Of a stretch of 64,000 bases of DNA, positions 33,199 through 45,327 are shown piece by piece. Every line of letters starts with the position of its first letter. Position 1 is the stretch's first letter. The DNA lies in assembly GCA_024195585.1 (NCBI GenBank), contig SWBL01000050.1:1-64000 (forward strand), written 5' to 3'. Position numbers and translations under genes: made by a program. The notes under the pieces are model-generated. The model was not told the origin of the DNA and did not search any database. It was given only the letters and a program-made list of their open reading frames with translations. Source of the stretch: Aureobasidium sp. EXF-3400. Lineage: Eukaryota; Ascomycota; Dothideomycetes; Dothideales; Saccotheciaceae.

Positions 33199-34376
33199 CT
33201 AGTATTGGGCCAGATCGGATGGATGTGTGATCGGCCTATCGAGTCGAGGGCGTCCCTGTACAGCGGATGCGTCGACATTGGCTGGTGGTGTGCCTGGTGC
33301 TGCTGCTGCTGCATTCTTGACAGGTACTCCATTGTGTGCGTAGATGACCTTGTGTTTGGGTCTGCCGGCACCAGTCGCTCCGTTCATATTCGCCGGGTTG
33401 CTACGACACAACTGTTAGGACTTATTTTGAAGATGCCTGAATCTGCTGTTGTCTGATGTTCCTAATGAGCCCCTGCCTTGCCTGGCATACGATAGGGGTC
33501 GTATAAACAAAAAAGAGTGAGGGAGGGAACTTACGAAAGGGGAATCCATTCCATCTTTTGCTGGTCGAAGTGGTGATTCTCGAACGTTGTCTTGACCAGT
33601 GCTTTAGATCCATATTCCTCTGCAAGAAGATCGGTGTAGGCGTATGGAACCTTGACGGGAGTGTTCTCGAAGACGCTCTCACGAAGGGGAAAGATGTCGG
33701 TGAAGTTGAAAGAGTGCTTGTCTTTGCACATCATGGCTCCTTCGATACCAAGAGCCTCGGCGGTGGTGTTGCGGTGAAGTGTGGTGATGTCAATGAACAA
33801 GCCATTGCTCATGTCAATCCAGCGAGCGTCAATAACGTTGAGTCTGTCAGTCGTACTGCTGTTTCTCCAGTGTGGGTTGATCTCGAGCATGTAATCGCGG
33901 CCGTCAGGGAAGGCGGGCAGCTTGTAGTGGTGGACGGTCATGTTGTAGAAGTCGCTCAGGTGCTCCATTGACTTCTCAGTCATCTGTACATCAACGTCCG
34001 AGTCCCAAGGCATGATCTTCCTGTTCCAGAACCATCCGAGGAGACTTCCATGCATGATCCAAGTTTCTGCACCAATATCGTTCATGGTTGAGAGATATGT
34101 TTGCATGAGTGTAGTCAGGTTTGAGCGGCGGTCATCATAGCTCAGAACTCTATCACCAAACCGGCCATCCATGTGAGGATGAAATGTTGATTCGTGAAAG
34201 TACTTGTCTTTCGGATCACCGGCTTTGCCACTGTAGTCCTTGGTGAGGCGGGTTCGCACACTTAGAAAATCCGCATCTCTCTTGCGGGCGATGTTGTCTG
34301 TAGGGACCTTCATAGGGCGAGCATCAGATCCAATTGCCAGTGCCGTTGCGGCCAGGAGGATGTTAATCAGATGCAT
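33199..34376 (-). CDS. LicD-family secreted protein (fukutin/Mnn4-like)
   Basis: Two exons, 34376-33535 and 33400-33199, with a 134-nt intron (GTAAGT donor, CTAAC branch, GTAG acceptor), giving 347 residues. Residues 1-19 (MHLINILLAATALAIGSDA) are a signal peptide. The LicD nucleotidyl/phosphotransferase core is clear: a helix with YLSTMNDIGAETWIMHGSLLGWFW, then NRKIMPWDSDVDVQM carrying the metal-binding DxD pair, then NGLFIDITTLHRN. Fungal relatives act in cell-wall glycan phosphorylation, such as mannosylphosphate transfer. The exact substrate is not known. Four or more NxS/T sites fit a secretory-path protein. Exon 2 adds a Pro/Ala-rich tail without a motif; its acceptor choice is the weakest point, since the nearer CAG leads quickly to a stop. 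Confidence 0.83.
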
Positions 34377-35818
34377 GATTAGGTTGCTGATTGAGTGTGC
34401 GGAAAAACCAGAAGTCGAAAGAAAAATAGGGCACTCCGGAAGGCGGGAGGGACTGAAGTATAAGAAACAACCGGGCTGGGTAAGTGATCGTGTGCCTGAA
34501 CCTGTTTGGTGGAGAAGTGCTTTACTCCGTACTTGGTGTCGTGTGAGAATCGATCAAACAAGGCAGATGATCGACGAACTCTTCTTGGCCTGTCAGATAA
34601 TCCTGGTTGTTTGTTGGATGGACAAGGGTTGGATTACGAGGCACGACTGCAGAACAAGAGGGCTTCATCGCGCGCCTAAATGCAAACAAAAGCAGCCGCA
34701 ACACCCTATCAAAAGCTAAAAGTCGCGCAAAGATATGAGAAAATCAATACAAGACCTCGCTTCAAATCAATGGCTCACTTGTTGTCGCGGCCGGCCAGCC
34801 CCTCGAAACCGTTCTGAGGTGGCCGCGTAGTCCTGCATCGAATTCTTCTTCCTTCGGCGTCATCGGAGAGCGACACCCCCGGGAAACCTGGCCAACGGTG
34901 TGCGACCAGCCCTGTTTCGGAGGGAAGCCGCAACCGTGCTTCCTGCACATCCGAACAATCTCCTGCATCATCCTTCGACCAACAAGACACTTATAGAAGA
35001 CTGGTGTCCGGTCTGAGGTGTCTAAAGTTTGGTCTCGTCTTCCGTATCACATCTCACGATCCTCAGACAAATACGACACCCAAATACCCCTTGCATGTGT
35101 CTCTACCAGAACATCAGACCGGTGACACCATCGGACCGGCTGGAAAGCTAAGCTTTAGACAAGCCTTTCGTTCGCCTTGGCTGCGTCTTGGTTGCAAGCC
35201 ACGTTCGGCAGGTGACAGACTTTTACGAGACATTATCTGGACCTCGAATTTGATAAACGGATATACCATTATCGAAAGTGGCTTATCTGACCCAGCTGAA
35301 TGTCATTACACGCAGAAATGAACGAATCCGAAGCGGCTTTTGTTTTGTTTGCCGCTCCTTTCAAACCGTTCGGCTGCGAGACATGAGGGTTGCGCGGCCT
35401 CAGGAGGGAGAGCGAAACGCCCTTTGTGGGGTCAAACATCACCACGCTCTCTGGCTGTGAATCCGCAGTCTGGATTGAGCCGAGGAATTTGGTTTGAGTT
35501 TTGCTAAGCTCATTAACACCGTTGTGCGTAACGTGCATACCACGGCTGATCGGCTTCAGCTCAAGTCGCACACTCCATTCCAGGGAGAAACGAAACAGCT
35601 TTCAGCGTTCTCACACGTAGTCGCGAAACTTGACACCCAGTCGCTGTCTCGAGATCTTCATACTTCGAAACTTGAATCCTGGTCATGCCAAGTCGTTTGA
35701 TGACCTTGGCCATTACGTAGGTCAAGCGACGAATCGATCCTCTGGTGGCCTTACCTGTTAATTCCCATAACAACATATACGACATCTTCGGCTCTCACAA
35801 CCCGATGGTAACTACTGA

Positions 35819-35978
35819 CAGACCAAATCGATCATTGCACATATCCTGGGGTCTGCATGCGGGGTCACTTCATGATCAAGCAGGAACCGTGAGAGAGAGG
35901 ATCCATCCTGCTTATACATCAGCAACGGACACGGCGTCCTTGAGTCCGATGACTCGACAATACAGACCAAATCGATCA
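35819..35978. repeat. Duplicated CAGACCAAATCGATCA motif
   Basis: The 16-mer CAGACCAAATCGATCA occurs at about 35819 and again at about 35963, each followed by a C/G-CATAT stretch and a weakly similar tail with CATGC and GAGAGA. Around 140 bp apart; looks like an old tandem duplication. Confidence 0.55.
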
Positions 35979-36423
35979 CGACGCATATACCAGACTTCAT
36001 GTAAGGTAATCCTGCGAGAAAGTCCGCATGCGAGAGATACCGGCTGGATCTAGTGGCCATCACGATTCCCCTCTGGCTGTACACCCCTTGTCAATTGAGT
36101 TGTGCCCTACCAAACAGGACTTGTAAGGAAAGTCCGGATGACCAGGTCAGTGATGCTCATCTTCACCTCTAGACTTCCGTCGTAACGACCTCAATTGGTC
36201 ATTGTCCCAGTAGCGGGTCTACTCCAGCGAGAAGAGGCCCGCGTCGGAGAAAGGAGTAATTAGTGTCCAGCCTATAGATATCTTCAGTGGCTTTAGCAAG
36301 TATGACAAACACAACGACATTAAGACAACGCTAAAGTGCCTTGAGCACACCGGCCCAATCGATTAATGGAGGTTCGCTGGTATGTGATTCGATGATATAC
36401 ATCCTCTACTGGCAGCGGCGTGT

Positions 36424-36539
36424 CACAGGTCTATGATTTCGCTAATTTGTGTTCTTTCCCCTGCTTGAAATGTCGGCTTCATATCTCAGAAAGGGAATTA
36501 GGAGAGTATCAGTCTTTATCAAGGGTCATTGACCTGTTC
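36424..36539 (-). repeat. Inverted-end module copy 2
   Basis: Left end CACAGGTCTATGA (36424-36436), right end TCATTGACCTGTTC (36526-36539). The right end is identical over 14 bases to that of the copy at 44758-44771. Confidence 0.65.
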
Positions 36540-36984
36540 TCCCACACACTTGGACCAACTGACAAGCGTCTAATGCAGAGGTCTACACTGTCCACACAGC
36601 CTTCGAGTGCCCTGAAGAGTTGTTGGTCCTCGAACCATCCAGAGCACTCAGTTTGGTAGGAAGGTTTTAGATGAGTTCCATGGAGACCTAGCATCACACG
36701 GTCAACTTCTCGCGGAGAGACATACTGGCGAAAGATGCTCTGCGATCTTCGAGCTGTCTCTGTAATCCACAAGGTCATCTCACTGGTAGCCATAAGCCCG
36801 TCACTCACTGAGACAATTTTGTGCTCTCTTTGAGTCCAGGAAACTCGATGTCCTTATCAATCAGCTTTAGAATCACCGCAACGACATCTATAGGATGCAT
36901 ACGCTAGAGTGAACCTGGTCACCGGTTGGCCGATACATGTGAAGCAATAGTTTCTTTGGAAGCCTCTAGAGAGGGAAAAAGGAA

Positions 36985-37100
36985 ATCGGGTCTATGATGC
37001 TAGGCAAACTGCTGATCTCTTCCTGCTGATGTGAATCTGCTGTTTACGTAGTAGGTGACACAGAGACCCTGGATGTGAGAATAGTGACCACTGACCTGGT
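36985..37100 (-). repeat. Inverted-end module copy 3
   Basis: Left end ATCGGGTCTATGA, right end CCACTGACCTGGT. The interior just after the left end (AAACTGCTGATCTCTTCCTG at about 37006) is shared with copy 4 (AAACTGCTGATATCTTCCTG), so these two are recent relatives about 680 bp apart. Confidence 0.7.
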
Positions 37101-37663
37101 AATCTTTGCTCCTTTGCTAACTCCTTCCTTTTGAAATTGAAGGGGAGTAATCCGTGGCTTGTGACTGTGGTTCCATGTACCTGGCAAATGGCGCTGAGTG
37201 GTTGATCTTTACAGGTGCTATAACAATGGGTCACGACTGAGATAGATAGCCGCTCACACGTAAACGATAAGCCCTTACTAGTTGGCACTAATTGTATCTG
37301 TCCTTCGTAAGGAACGGATAGTCAGTCCTTGGATTTTAGAAGTTTAGTTGTAACTGAGTGTAAAGGATGATCCAAGATATATGCCAATCCATGAGTTTCT
37401 GTACATGGTGTGCAGCGTAAAGCTTCGTATATGGCGCAGCATCTAAAGACAGGACTGCTATCTCATCAAGACATTGACAATTCCATTTTGACCTATCGAG
37501 CGTCTCAGGAGAATGATAAAACTAAGCCATATTCTATACACGGCATTCGCTGCCAACGTCTGATTCAGGCCCGGTATTGACCACGCGAAAGTCCGGCCTA
37601 ATGCAGTGTTGAACGGGGATGATCAGGGGTCACTGATGGCGGCGGGGGAAGAGCAAGGGAAAC

Positions 37664-37782
37664 GGCAGGTTAATGATGCTCAGTAAACTGCTGATATCTT
37701 CCTGTCGATATACAATTGCTCTTGCTGTAAGGAAGGGTGGCGTGGAGATCTTAGACTTGAGATTGAGGATCACCGACCTGGC
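37664..37782 (-). repeat. Inverted-end module copy 4
   Basis: Left end GGCAGGTTAATGA, right end ATCACCGACCTGGC. The left half matches copy 3 over about 50 bases. A half-module (GATCAGGGGTCACTGAT) lies 30 bp to its left. Confidence 0.7.
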
Positions 37783-38521
37783 CTTCCAGGCTCCTCTGCC
37801 GTCTCTTTCTTAAATTATAAGTCATGGAATTTTCATGAGCCAGGAGGACACATAATGGGTGTCGAGCCCATGCGACAAGATGGCGCGTTCGACTTTGAGG
37901 ACTTCAGCGATGGGTGGGAGAGATGATGAACGCAGAGCATTTTATACGGTTTCCACTCCGTCTCCAGTAGTGTGAGCGTCCGGCCCAATCTCCAACCTAC
38001 TCAATTCAAAGCGTGGAGTAATTGTGGAACTGTACCAGCATGCTCGGCTTCATCGAGATTCTGTCCAATGGCAGTCGCCTTGCTCACGAATCATTATGTT
38101 GAACAATAACGAGAAAACATGGAAGTTGTATACTTTGTGGTCATAACATTATATCCATGATCATTTCATGTGTTGGTTTGAAGCGTTGCGTACGGAGACA
38201 TTCGCCCGATCTTCCTCGTCGAGATTGTCATTGTCGAGGATCAAGTCTCTTTGGGCGCAATCGAAGCCGGGAGGACTGCCAGTCCGAGAGTCCGCAAAGG
38301 TCGCTCGCACAGATTGGGCCACTTGACCAGCGAACATGGCCGGAGCTCTGTAAGCCGGGGCGTCTTGCGAGACCAACGTGACCATGACACAGCCAGAGGG
38401 GTCTTTCTGACCATGACTCAGTGCAAAGACTCTAGGCTTAGTCAGATGTGTAGCATAGGTACTTGTGGCCAACCGGTCAGGGCCAACGAATTTGGTATCT
38501 TGAGTGAGAGATACTGAGGAA

Positions 38522-39209
38522 TCATGAGTCTTTGAGAGCCATAACGCCGAGGATGGAGGTCTCAAGCTCCTTTATTTCAGCATCCTTAGAAGTGGTGCCG
38601 TTTGCAGGACCCTTCTTTGTCTGAGAATTCAGCTTGTAGATCTTACGAAGTCGTGCTTGATCAGCGAGCTCGGCAAAGTTCGCGTCCGAGACATCTACTT
38701 GGTCGCCCTCGATGTTTTGCTGAAGGTGTTGGCTGACAGACTCCGTAGTGATGCCCGAAGAGAGGACTTTAATAGCCAGAACATGTTGAGTTGTGTCGGA
38801 GATACCAAAGCGGCGGAAAGACTCAGCAATCTGAGATGTTATTAGCTTAGGAGTATGATACCCTGCATAAGAATAGACGCACATTGTTGTTTGGTGAGAA
38901 AGAAAAGACAATTTCAGAGTGGACGTTATGACTCTTCATGCGATTGCTTGCAAAGTCATTGATGCCTCGGAAGGAAGCAGCGAGGAATTGCATGCGAGTA
39001 ATGACCTACCAAATTAGAATGATTCATCTTCAAGGGAGAGAGAAAGAGCGACATACAACAGAAGCATCAAGGAAGGCATATTCGAAGTCGGCGTTGCCAG
39101 CCAGAAGCTGTTGTCGGAGGAAAGAAGCATTCTTCACATCTTTGAACAGCCCAACGCACAGAGGGTACTGTGGGAGGTGAGGAAGAGCGATAGTCTCGAG
39201 AGTCGACAT
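38522..39209 (-). CDS. CGI121: EKC/KEOPS complex subunit Cgi121
   Basis: Three exons on the minus strand: 39209-39057, 39005-38883 and 38830-38522, all phase 0, giving 194 residues, right for the family. The protein begins [20 protein letters not shown], followed by [19 protein letters not shown] and [19 protein letters not shown]; the conserved core [27 protein letters not shown] spans the second splice site, with [13 protein letters not shown] the best-known Cgi121 signature. KEOPS makes t6A37 on ANN-decoding tRNAs and also affects telomeres; Cgi121 binds the tRNA and the Bud32 kinase (family knowledge). Donors are GTATGT and GTGCGT, acceptors are YAG. Divergent from the zinc-cluster gene by 358 bp. 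Confidence 0.94.
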
Positions 39210-39567
39210 TTTGATAAGAGTGAAAGGTGTTTATGGTATATGAAGGTGTTTGGTGATGCAAGGAAAGAGTGATGGAGGAAGAGAGGTCCGTGCATTATCA
39301 CGTGCGGGAATCGGCAGGATGGCTCTGGTTAGGTGAAGTTGGTAGAGAGAAAATTCATGTCATCTTCGGGAGGCGATATCATCGTAATACAGGGGCGCAT
39401 TATCACACCGCCATTGCAACACTCTTTTTCCTCGACGTTGCAGACCTCGAATTGCTCGAGTTTCTTGTTCTGATAAGTTTCCAAGCAGACTTCGAGTTCT
39501 GATCCACGGCTTGTACCGCGTCCTTCTTGCTCACGGCGAATACCGTCTGCGAGAGTCCAAAGGCAGC
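39210..39567. promoter_or_regulatory. Divergent promoter between CGI121 and C6 regulator
   Basis: 358 bp between the two start codons. No clear TATA box. Role inferred from orientation only. Confidence 0.45.
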
Positions 39568-42385
39568 ATGACAAGCAAACGCCCATCTGAAGGCAGCCCA
39601 GACGGAACTCCAGCCAAGCTCACCAAGTCTGAGAATGGCGACTTCTCGCGCTCCGTCAGAAAGAAGTTGACGACGACGTCGAGGACTGGTCAAGCCTGCG
39701 ACCGATGCAAGGTGAGACTCGATCATCAGCATCGTCATGACCGTCGTCCTGTCGTAGCATAACTGACAAGGCGTGAAGGTCAGAAAGATACGATGTGATG
39801 CCCGCCCGGGTGGATGCTCACCATGCCTCGCCAACAACCTCGAATGCAAGACGACGGACCGTATCACTGGACGTGCCACCTCACGAGGCCATACCGAGCA
39901 CATTGAGTCAGAGAACATGGCCCTGAAGCAACACATCAACGACTTGCGCCAGCAGCTCATTGACTCTGGACACGACCCTCGCCCTGCGCCAATCATGCCT
40001 CTGGGCTTCGTTGGTAGTGGTGGCCAGCCTGCCTACGCCTGGCCTCAGCAAATGTTCGACCTCTCGACCGTCCTCGGAGCCGATACCCACCTCGATCCCT
40101 CAAAGTCTCGCGCCCGTACCGCTGCCCTGCCCGACTATCGCAACAACTCCCTTGGCGACAACTACCTTGGTATCTCTGGCGCGAACGAATGGCTGTCTCC
40201 CATCAAGGGCACTTCCGTCGCTCTCTTTGGTATGGAGCTGGATCTCGTCGACTTTGTCACCAACGACAATGACGAAGCTTTCTCACCCACATCATACGAA
40301 AACTTCCTCAGTATCGCCTTCAAGTCGTCGCAAGAACGTCCACCTCCTCCTTCGTTCCCGTCATACCGCGAGTGCAAGGCTCTGTGCGAGTGGTACTTCA
40401 TCTCGGTCAACTGCCATGCGCCAATCGTTCACAAGCCCGACGTCTTGGATATGGTCGACCGCCTCAACTCGGACGAGGTCTACCAGCCAGATATTAGTGA
40501 GACTGTCCAGCTGCACATGATCATCGCCATGATGTTGTTCCAGTCTTCGGTCAGAAACAGCCGTCCGACTGAGTGGGCCGACCACTATCGTTATGCTGCC
40601 AGCTTCCTACCTGATCTGATGGCCAAGCGTACCCTGCCTAACATTCAGGCTATCGCTCTGATCTGTCTGCATCTCAGAAACTTCACAAAGCCTGGAGCTG
40701 CTTGGTTCATGTCAACCTTGACGCTGAATCTTTGCGCTGAGATGGGTCTCCACAGATCTGTCGGTGCTTGGGGCAAGTCCAGCCCCGAGTTTAGCGAACA
40801 CGAAATCGAGATGCGCAAGCGTGTCTTTTGGAGTGTCCTGGTCATCCACACCTCTATTAGCAATAAGCTTGGTCGACCACTGGCTATGCGTCTTGAAGAC
40901 TTTGACGTCGAATTCCCTAAAGCTCTTGACGACAACACTGGCAACGAAGCATCTTGCATCGACGAATGGCACAAGTGCTCGTACCGCGTGGCATGTCACA
41001 ATTTCAAGTGGGTCTTGCTTGTCATCCAAGTCCAAACTTCGATTTATTCGGTCCGCGCGCCTCCTCACTCGTATGAGCTCACTATTCAAAAGCTCGAGCG
41101 TGATCTCGATTACTTCTTGAAGAGCATCCCCATCGAGCTTTCCGGTGGTCCCGAGACTGCTCAAGATGATAGAGCCTGTTCTCTGTACCTGCAATTCGGT
41201 GCTCAAGAACTGAACTTGCTCGTCCACCACCCTGCTGTGTGTCGCACACAGAACACCGATGTCAACAACAAGAACTTGGACGTCTGTTTGGACGCCAGTG
41301 CCAAGTTGCTACACATTGCACAGAGCATGCGCGCCCTAAGAGCTCTCGACACTACTTGGCTCAATGCAACTGTCTGGCTTTCCGCCATGTTTGTCACGCT
41401 CTTTGCCTATAATCAGCGCAAGGACCACATTACATCCACTGACCTCAATGCTCTCAAGGACACCATGGAGCAGTGGTTGAGCATCATTGGCGACATTGGT
41501 CAGCTGATGGGCAGTGGTGCAAAGCTACAGAACGCCGTCCGTCACATCGTCAATGCCTCTATTGACAACATCCACCGCCACCTTGCAGCAAAAACCGCAA
41601 GCGCTGCGGTTGCTTCGGCAAATATTGCGCACTCTTCACCAGCTCTTGCCGACACTCAACAAGACGGTGTCAACGGCTACAATGCTCCTGTAGGCTACGC
41701 TCCGGCATATGTCCCTGCTGACCCTAACGGTGCTCCTCCGACCGACACCACTGCTGGCGCATCGTACCTAGGTCCTGACGAGAATGGTCTACAGACTCAA
41801 CAGCCTTACCAGACGAATGGCTTTGCATACCCCGACCCGTCAGGCGCATCAGCACCTGCATATCCCGGCTTCGTCGACAGCAGTGCTTACACCAACGGTG
41901 ATGACATTAAGTCCGACCTCACTGCTCAGCTCGCCGCCCACAACGCTGGTCACGCTCTGCATCAAACAAACCACAACCACGCGCAGAATGTGCCTCAACA
42001 AATGGCTCCTCACGATCAAACAACTCAACAACTCTTCCAAGCCTTCACTTCTCCATCGCCGAACAACAGCTACGCTTCTCCTACTACCACCGCAACTACC
42101 GCAGCAGCAATCACGCCCCAGCAACAACCTCAACAGATGATGATGGGTCCTGTCGCTTGGCGCCACTTTACTCACGACATGCTCGGTATCATGGGAACTG
42201 GCTACCCTGGCTTTGACGTGCAGAACGCAACTGCGCTGTTAGCATTGGGCCAGAAGCCTCCTGGCGTGGACCCTAGTAGTGTCATGCCTGTTGGGGATGG
42301 CAGCGGTGGTCCTCTAACTTTGATCGGAGACGGACTTTGGCCATTCACGACGTATGGTCCTGTCAGCAGCTCTAGCGGATATTGA
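39568..42385 (+). CDS. Zn2Cys6 (C6) fungal transcription factor
   Basis: Two exons, 39568-39711 and 39779-42385, with a 67-nt intron (GTGAGA donor, AACTGAC branch), giving 916 residues. The binuclear zinc cluster is CDRCKVRKIRCDARPGGC then SPCLANNLEC, six cysteines with usual spacing; the intron falls after CDRCK, a common place in fungal C6 genes. The cluster is followed by a linker and a short coiled coil (ENMALKQHINDLRQQLIDSG), the dimerisation region. The fungal-specific middle homology domain covers about 230-560, with CEWYFISVNCHAPIVHKPDV, AEMGLHRSVG and RKRVFWSVLVIH. The C-terminal third is Gln/Pro/Ala/Asn-rich, a likely activation region. I cannot name the regulon. Start at the first in-frame ATG (MTSKRPSEGSPDG). 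Confidence 0.93.
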
Positions 42386-42947
42386 CAATGATGGTAGGCG
42401 AGCGGTTTTGCTCGTCGCTAGTCCGATGATCATGGTTGCGACGAAGAGTGTTCACAGCGAGAGCGAAGATTAGTTCTATAGTGAGGTCAGTCAGTTTGCT
42501 TGGGGGCGTTCATGGGGCACAGGAGGGAGGAAATGATGGGACATTGCTTTTTTGCTCTACCAGTTGCTGGCTTATGATGCAGTGTTCATTGCGAGTTGCT
42601 TTTACCTTCCGGCATGACATGATAATCGAAATGCATATCTTACTCTCTTATTCTCACCACCCTACTTCTCTACGGACTACTGCGCTTGTGACATCAAATT
42701 GCGTACATTGCCCTTGTTTTGTGTTTCCACGACAGAACTACAGGTGCTGTGTAGTCAAGCCCTGACACTGATATATAAGCGACCATCGCTACACTAGATC
42801 TCTCCATCGCAATCATCATCGACGATGACAAGACAGCTCCGTACACACACGGAAACACACAAATGCTGTTTCTGTGTGCGTGCCGGGTTTGATCTAACTT
42901 GTGTTCGAGAGATTTGTGATTAGAAGAACAGGGTAGGAATGGGAAGG

Positions 42948-43082
42948 AATCGGGTCTGTGAATCTGCAAGTGTGAAAACGTCCCCTAAAGAAGCAGAGAT
43001 TTGGTGGAAAGGGATCTGATGTTGCTCAACATCAGCGTTGCGAGGATCAGAGGGGGAAGCAAGGAGCGTTGGGGACCTGACT
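42948..43082 (-). repeat. Inverted-end module copy 5
   Basis: Left end AATCGGGTCTGTGAATCTGC (42948-42967), right end GGGGACCTGACT (43071-43082). The left end shares CGGGTCTGTGAATCTGCAA with copy 6. A TATATAAG-like box on the minus strand lies about 135 bp beyond the right end (43214-43222). Confidence 0.7.
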
Positions 43083-43745
43083 CTCCTCTTCTTGACCCAC
43101 AAGTGTCGAAAGCCATTCGACCTCTCCCTGACCAGGGACAGAACATGGTTCTTCTTGTTGCGCGTAACCGAAGACGGTGTTATATTGAGCTTTCGCGCAG
43201 GGAAGGCTGCAGCAACAGGTGGGGGACACCTTCTTATATAGAATATAGTGCATGGAGTCACATGAGTGTCAAATCTGGCCCTAGGAAGTTGTGGAGAGTA
43301 TGTTCTTCGAGACATGGTATTTTTGGACTTGACGTCTATTTAGTAAGCTCTTTTTGGTTGCTCTATAGAGTAAGTGCTCACACTCCCAAGTCAAAATCTA
43401 TCTCCAAACCATTTGATAAGGAATATCATCATATCAGGGTTTGCCTTTACTATGTGTATGGGTTTATCCGTGGGTTCCATCATTGTTATGCTATATGTAT
43501 TAGCCAGGTTGTAATCTTTGATGATCATGAAGAAGTATGAAACACCTTCTCTATATATAAGAACTCGACTTCCATGAACACTATTTGAAGCCTCCATTAG
43601 CCAATTTCTCTCTCATCAGCACCAACACGTCGAAAAGAGAAGCATCAGGAGCTTAGATAGCCACAGCCAGCCTGTGTGCTTTGGCGAGTATGCTAATAGA
43701 AGGACAGTGAAGGGAATGAGAAGGTATAGAGAAGGCACAAAGGGA

Positions 43746-43870
43746 GACGGGTCTGTGAATCTGCAATCGATGACAATATCTCCAGAAGAAGTGAAGGTCA
43801 ATCTTGATGGGAATGAGGGAAGCCAGGAGATGGGAGAGATGCGGAAAAGAAGGGAGTCGTGGACCTGCTC
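43746..43870 (-). repeat. Inverted-end module copy 6
   Basis: Left end GACGGGTCTGTGAATCTGCA, right end CGTGGACCTGCTC. Near sister of copy 5, about 800 bp away. The right end resembles that of copy 1 (GTCGTGGACCTG). Confidence 0.7.
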
Positions 43871-43906
43871 ACCTTACTCAACTACAAGGGTTCCAGAATG
43901 ATTCGT

Positions 43907-44030
43907 ACTTGATTGTCCGGGTGGTAAACACTATCGTCAGAGCGGCCAGCTAGATGACTATGGAAGGCATGAAGCTAGACGACATGATGAGGACTTGATT
44001 GTCCGGATGGTACACACAATCGCCAGAGCC
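43907..44030. repeat. Tandem duplication around ACTTGATTGTCCGG
   Basis: ACTTGATTGTCCGGGTGGTA at 43907 recurs as ACTTGATTGTCCGGATGGTA at 43993, both followed by ACAC-ATCG-CAGAGC. Unit about 86 bp, with drift between the copies. Confidence 0.75.
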
Positions 44031-44632
44031 TCTAGCGGGATCTGAAGGACTGTACCAACCAAGACTCCGTGCTATGAGCCTAAGCTATCGGCTCAGGAAA
44101 GTTTCCCATTTCAGTACGATCAAACTGCTCATATACCTCATGGATCGGTTGGGTGGAACAATCTGCAAGACACTTGGCTAAGCAATGGCCCAGAGGATAT
44201 ATGTTGCTCACAGTGAGATACGAGTAGTTCCAGCCTGGCGAGTTGCAACTGTGGATGACTTCCATACTTGTCCAAGAGTCGACTGTAGGATAGCCCTTGA
44301 GGAATAGTATTCATGTTCTGTTTTACCTCACCGCAAGAGACCAGTATAACATAGAGTCTCAGTCACGCACATAGATTGTTCCGGTATGTACTTGATGGAA
44401 ATTGTTCTGTCATCACCGTGTGAACGCGTCACACCTGCTCTAGATTCTGTCGCCATTGACATACTAGTATAAAACTCGGGGAATCAGCATGAAGACGTGA
44501 TTGTAGGTACGACGGACTCTGTACCCACTACCTGTTATGGTAGCAATATTTTGACTGGGCGACTTGTCCGTCTCCAGTGATCATGGGAGGCCTCAACTGA
44601 AGTAAAGGACGGCGTATAGTCTAGGCAAGAAA

Positions 44633-44771
44633 GGAGGTCTATGATTCTCGGGATCGATAGTAGTACTCCGAAAACACGGTCAAGGTTGAAGGTCATATTA
44701 TTGAAGTCAGTCACAAAAGCTTGGAGTATGGATAGGGGAGACGGGCAGCAAAAAGACTCATTGACCTGTTC
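44633..44771 (-). repeat. Inverted-end module copy 7
   Basis: Left end GGAGGTCTATGAT, right end TCATTGACCTGTTC, the latter identical to copy 2. The last copy in the left-type direction. Confidence 0.65.
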
Positions 44772-45215
44772 ACTTCTGCTATACACCGGGACGGACTTGG
44801 CGGCCTGGTTGTGAAGATCTGTATCTGTGCTCTGGGGTTCACGATATATCTTCGCCAACGTCGACAGTACCGATTGAGTTGCAGTAAACTCCAGGACGAA
44901 CGCGATGGGGGGCTGATTCTGCTCTCGATCTTGGTGTACTTATTGGAGAAGTATCGTTCTTTTGCGGCAATCCCGAGGAAGACTGATGAAGTGCTTTTTT
45001 CATAGCCCTACTGCTGAGTGACAGATCTTTAGTAAAGGAGCAAGAGATCTGTGAAATGGAGGGACCAATCGTCCTTCACCGCATCAAATTATTCGTAGCA
45101 TTCTATATCCGATTGTACGGCAATGCGAGGGGACCATAGGGATGCATGACGTGTGTCGGCAAACTTTCGTGGCTGTCGAGCGAAAACGAACCCAACATTC
45201 ATGATCAAGATTGAG

Positions 45216-45327
45216 ATCAGCAGGTCCATAATGTCCGTGGACTGGGCTGGGACTCCAAGAAATAGGCGATCGCGACGGAGCCTCTTGGGTGGGAGTCACT
45301 GGAGAGACCACGGTATACAGACCTGAT
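45216..45327 (+). repeat. Inverted-end module copy 8
   Basis: Left end ATCAGCAGGTCC, right end TATACAGACCTGAT (45314-45327). First copy in the opposite direction; only about 445 bp from copy 7. Confidence 0.6.

Larger units (their letters stand above)
34377..38521. other. Gene-poor island 2
   Basis: 4.1 kb without a supported gene. It holds three full modules (36424-36539, 36985-37100, 37664-37782), two lone ends (36140-36154 GACCAGGTCAGTGAT and 37621-37637 GATCAGGGGTCACTGAT), and a separate short duplicated motif CAGACCAAATCGATCA (about 35819 and 35963). The frame at 38161-38565 (minus) is open for 134 codons but has no ATG and overlaps the end of CGI121. Confidence 0.55.

Noticed and set aside
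38161..38565. 134-codon open frame on the minus strand past the end of CGI121
   Set aside because: No ATG start, overlaps the CGI121 3' end in another frame, no family match. It could still be a fragment.
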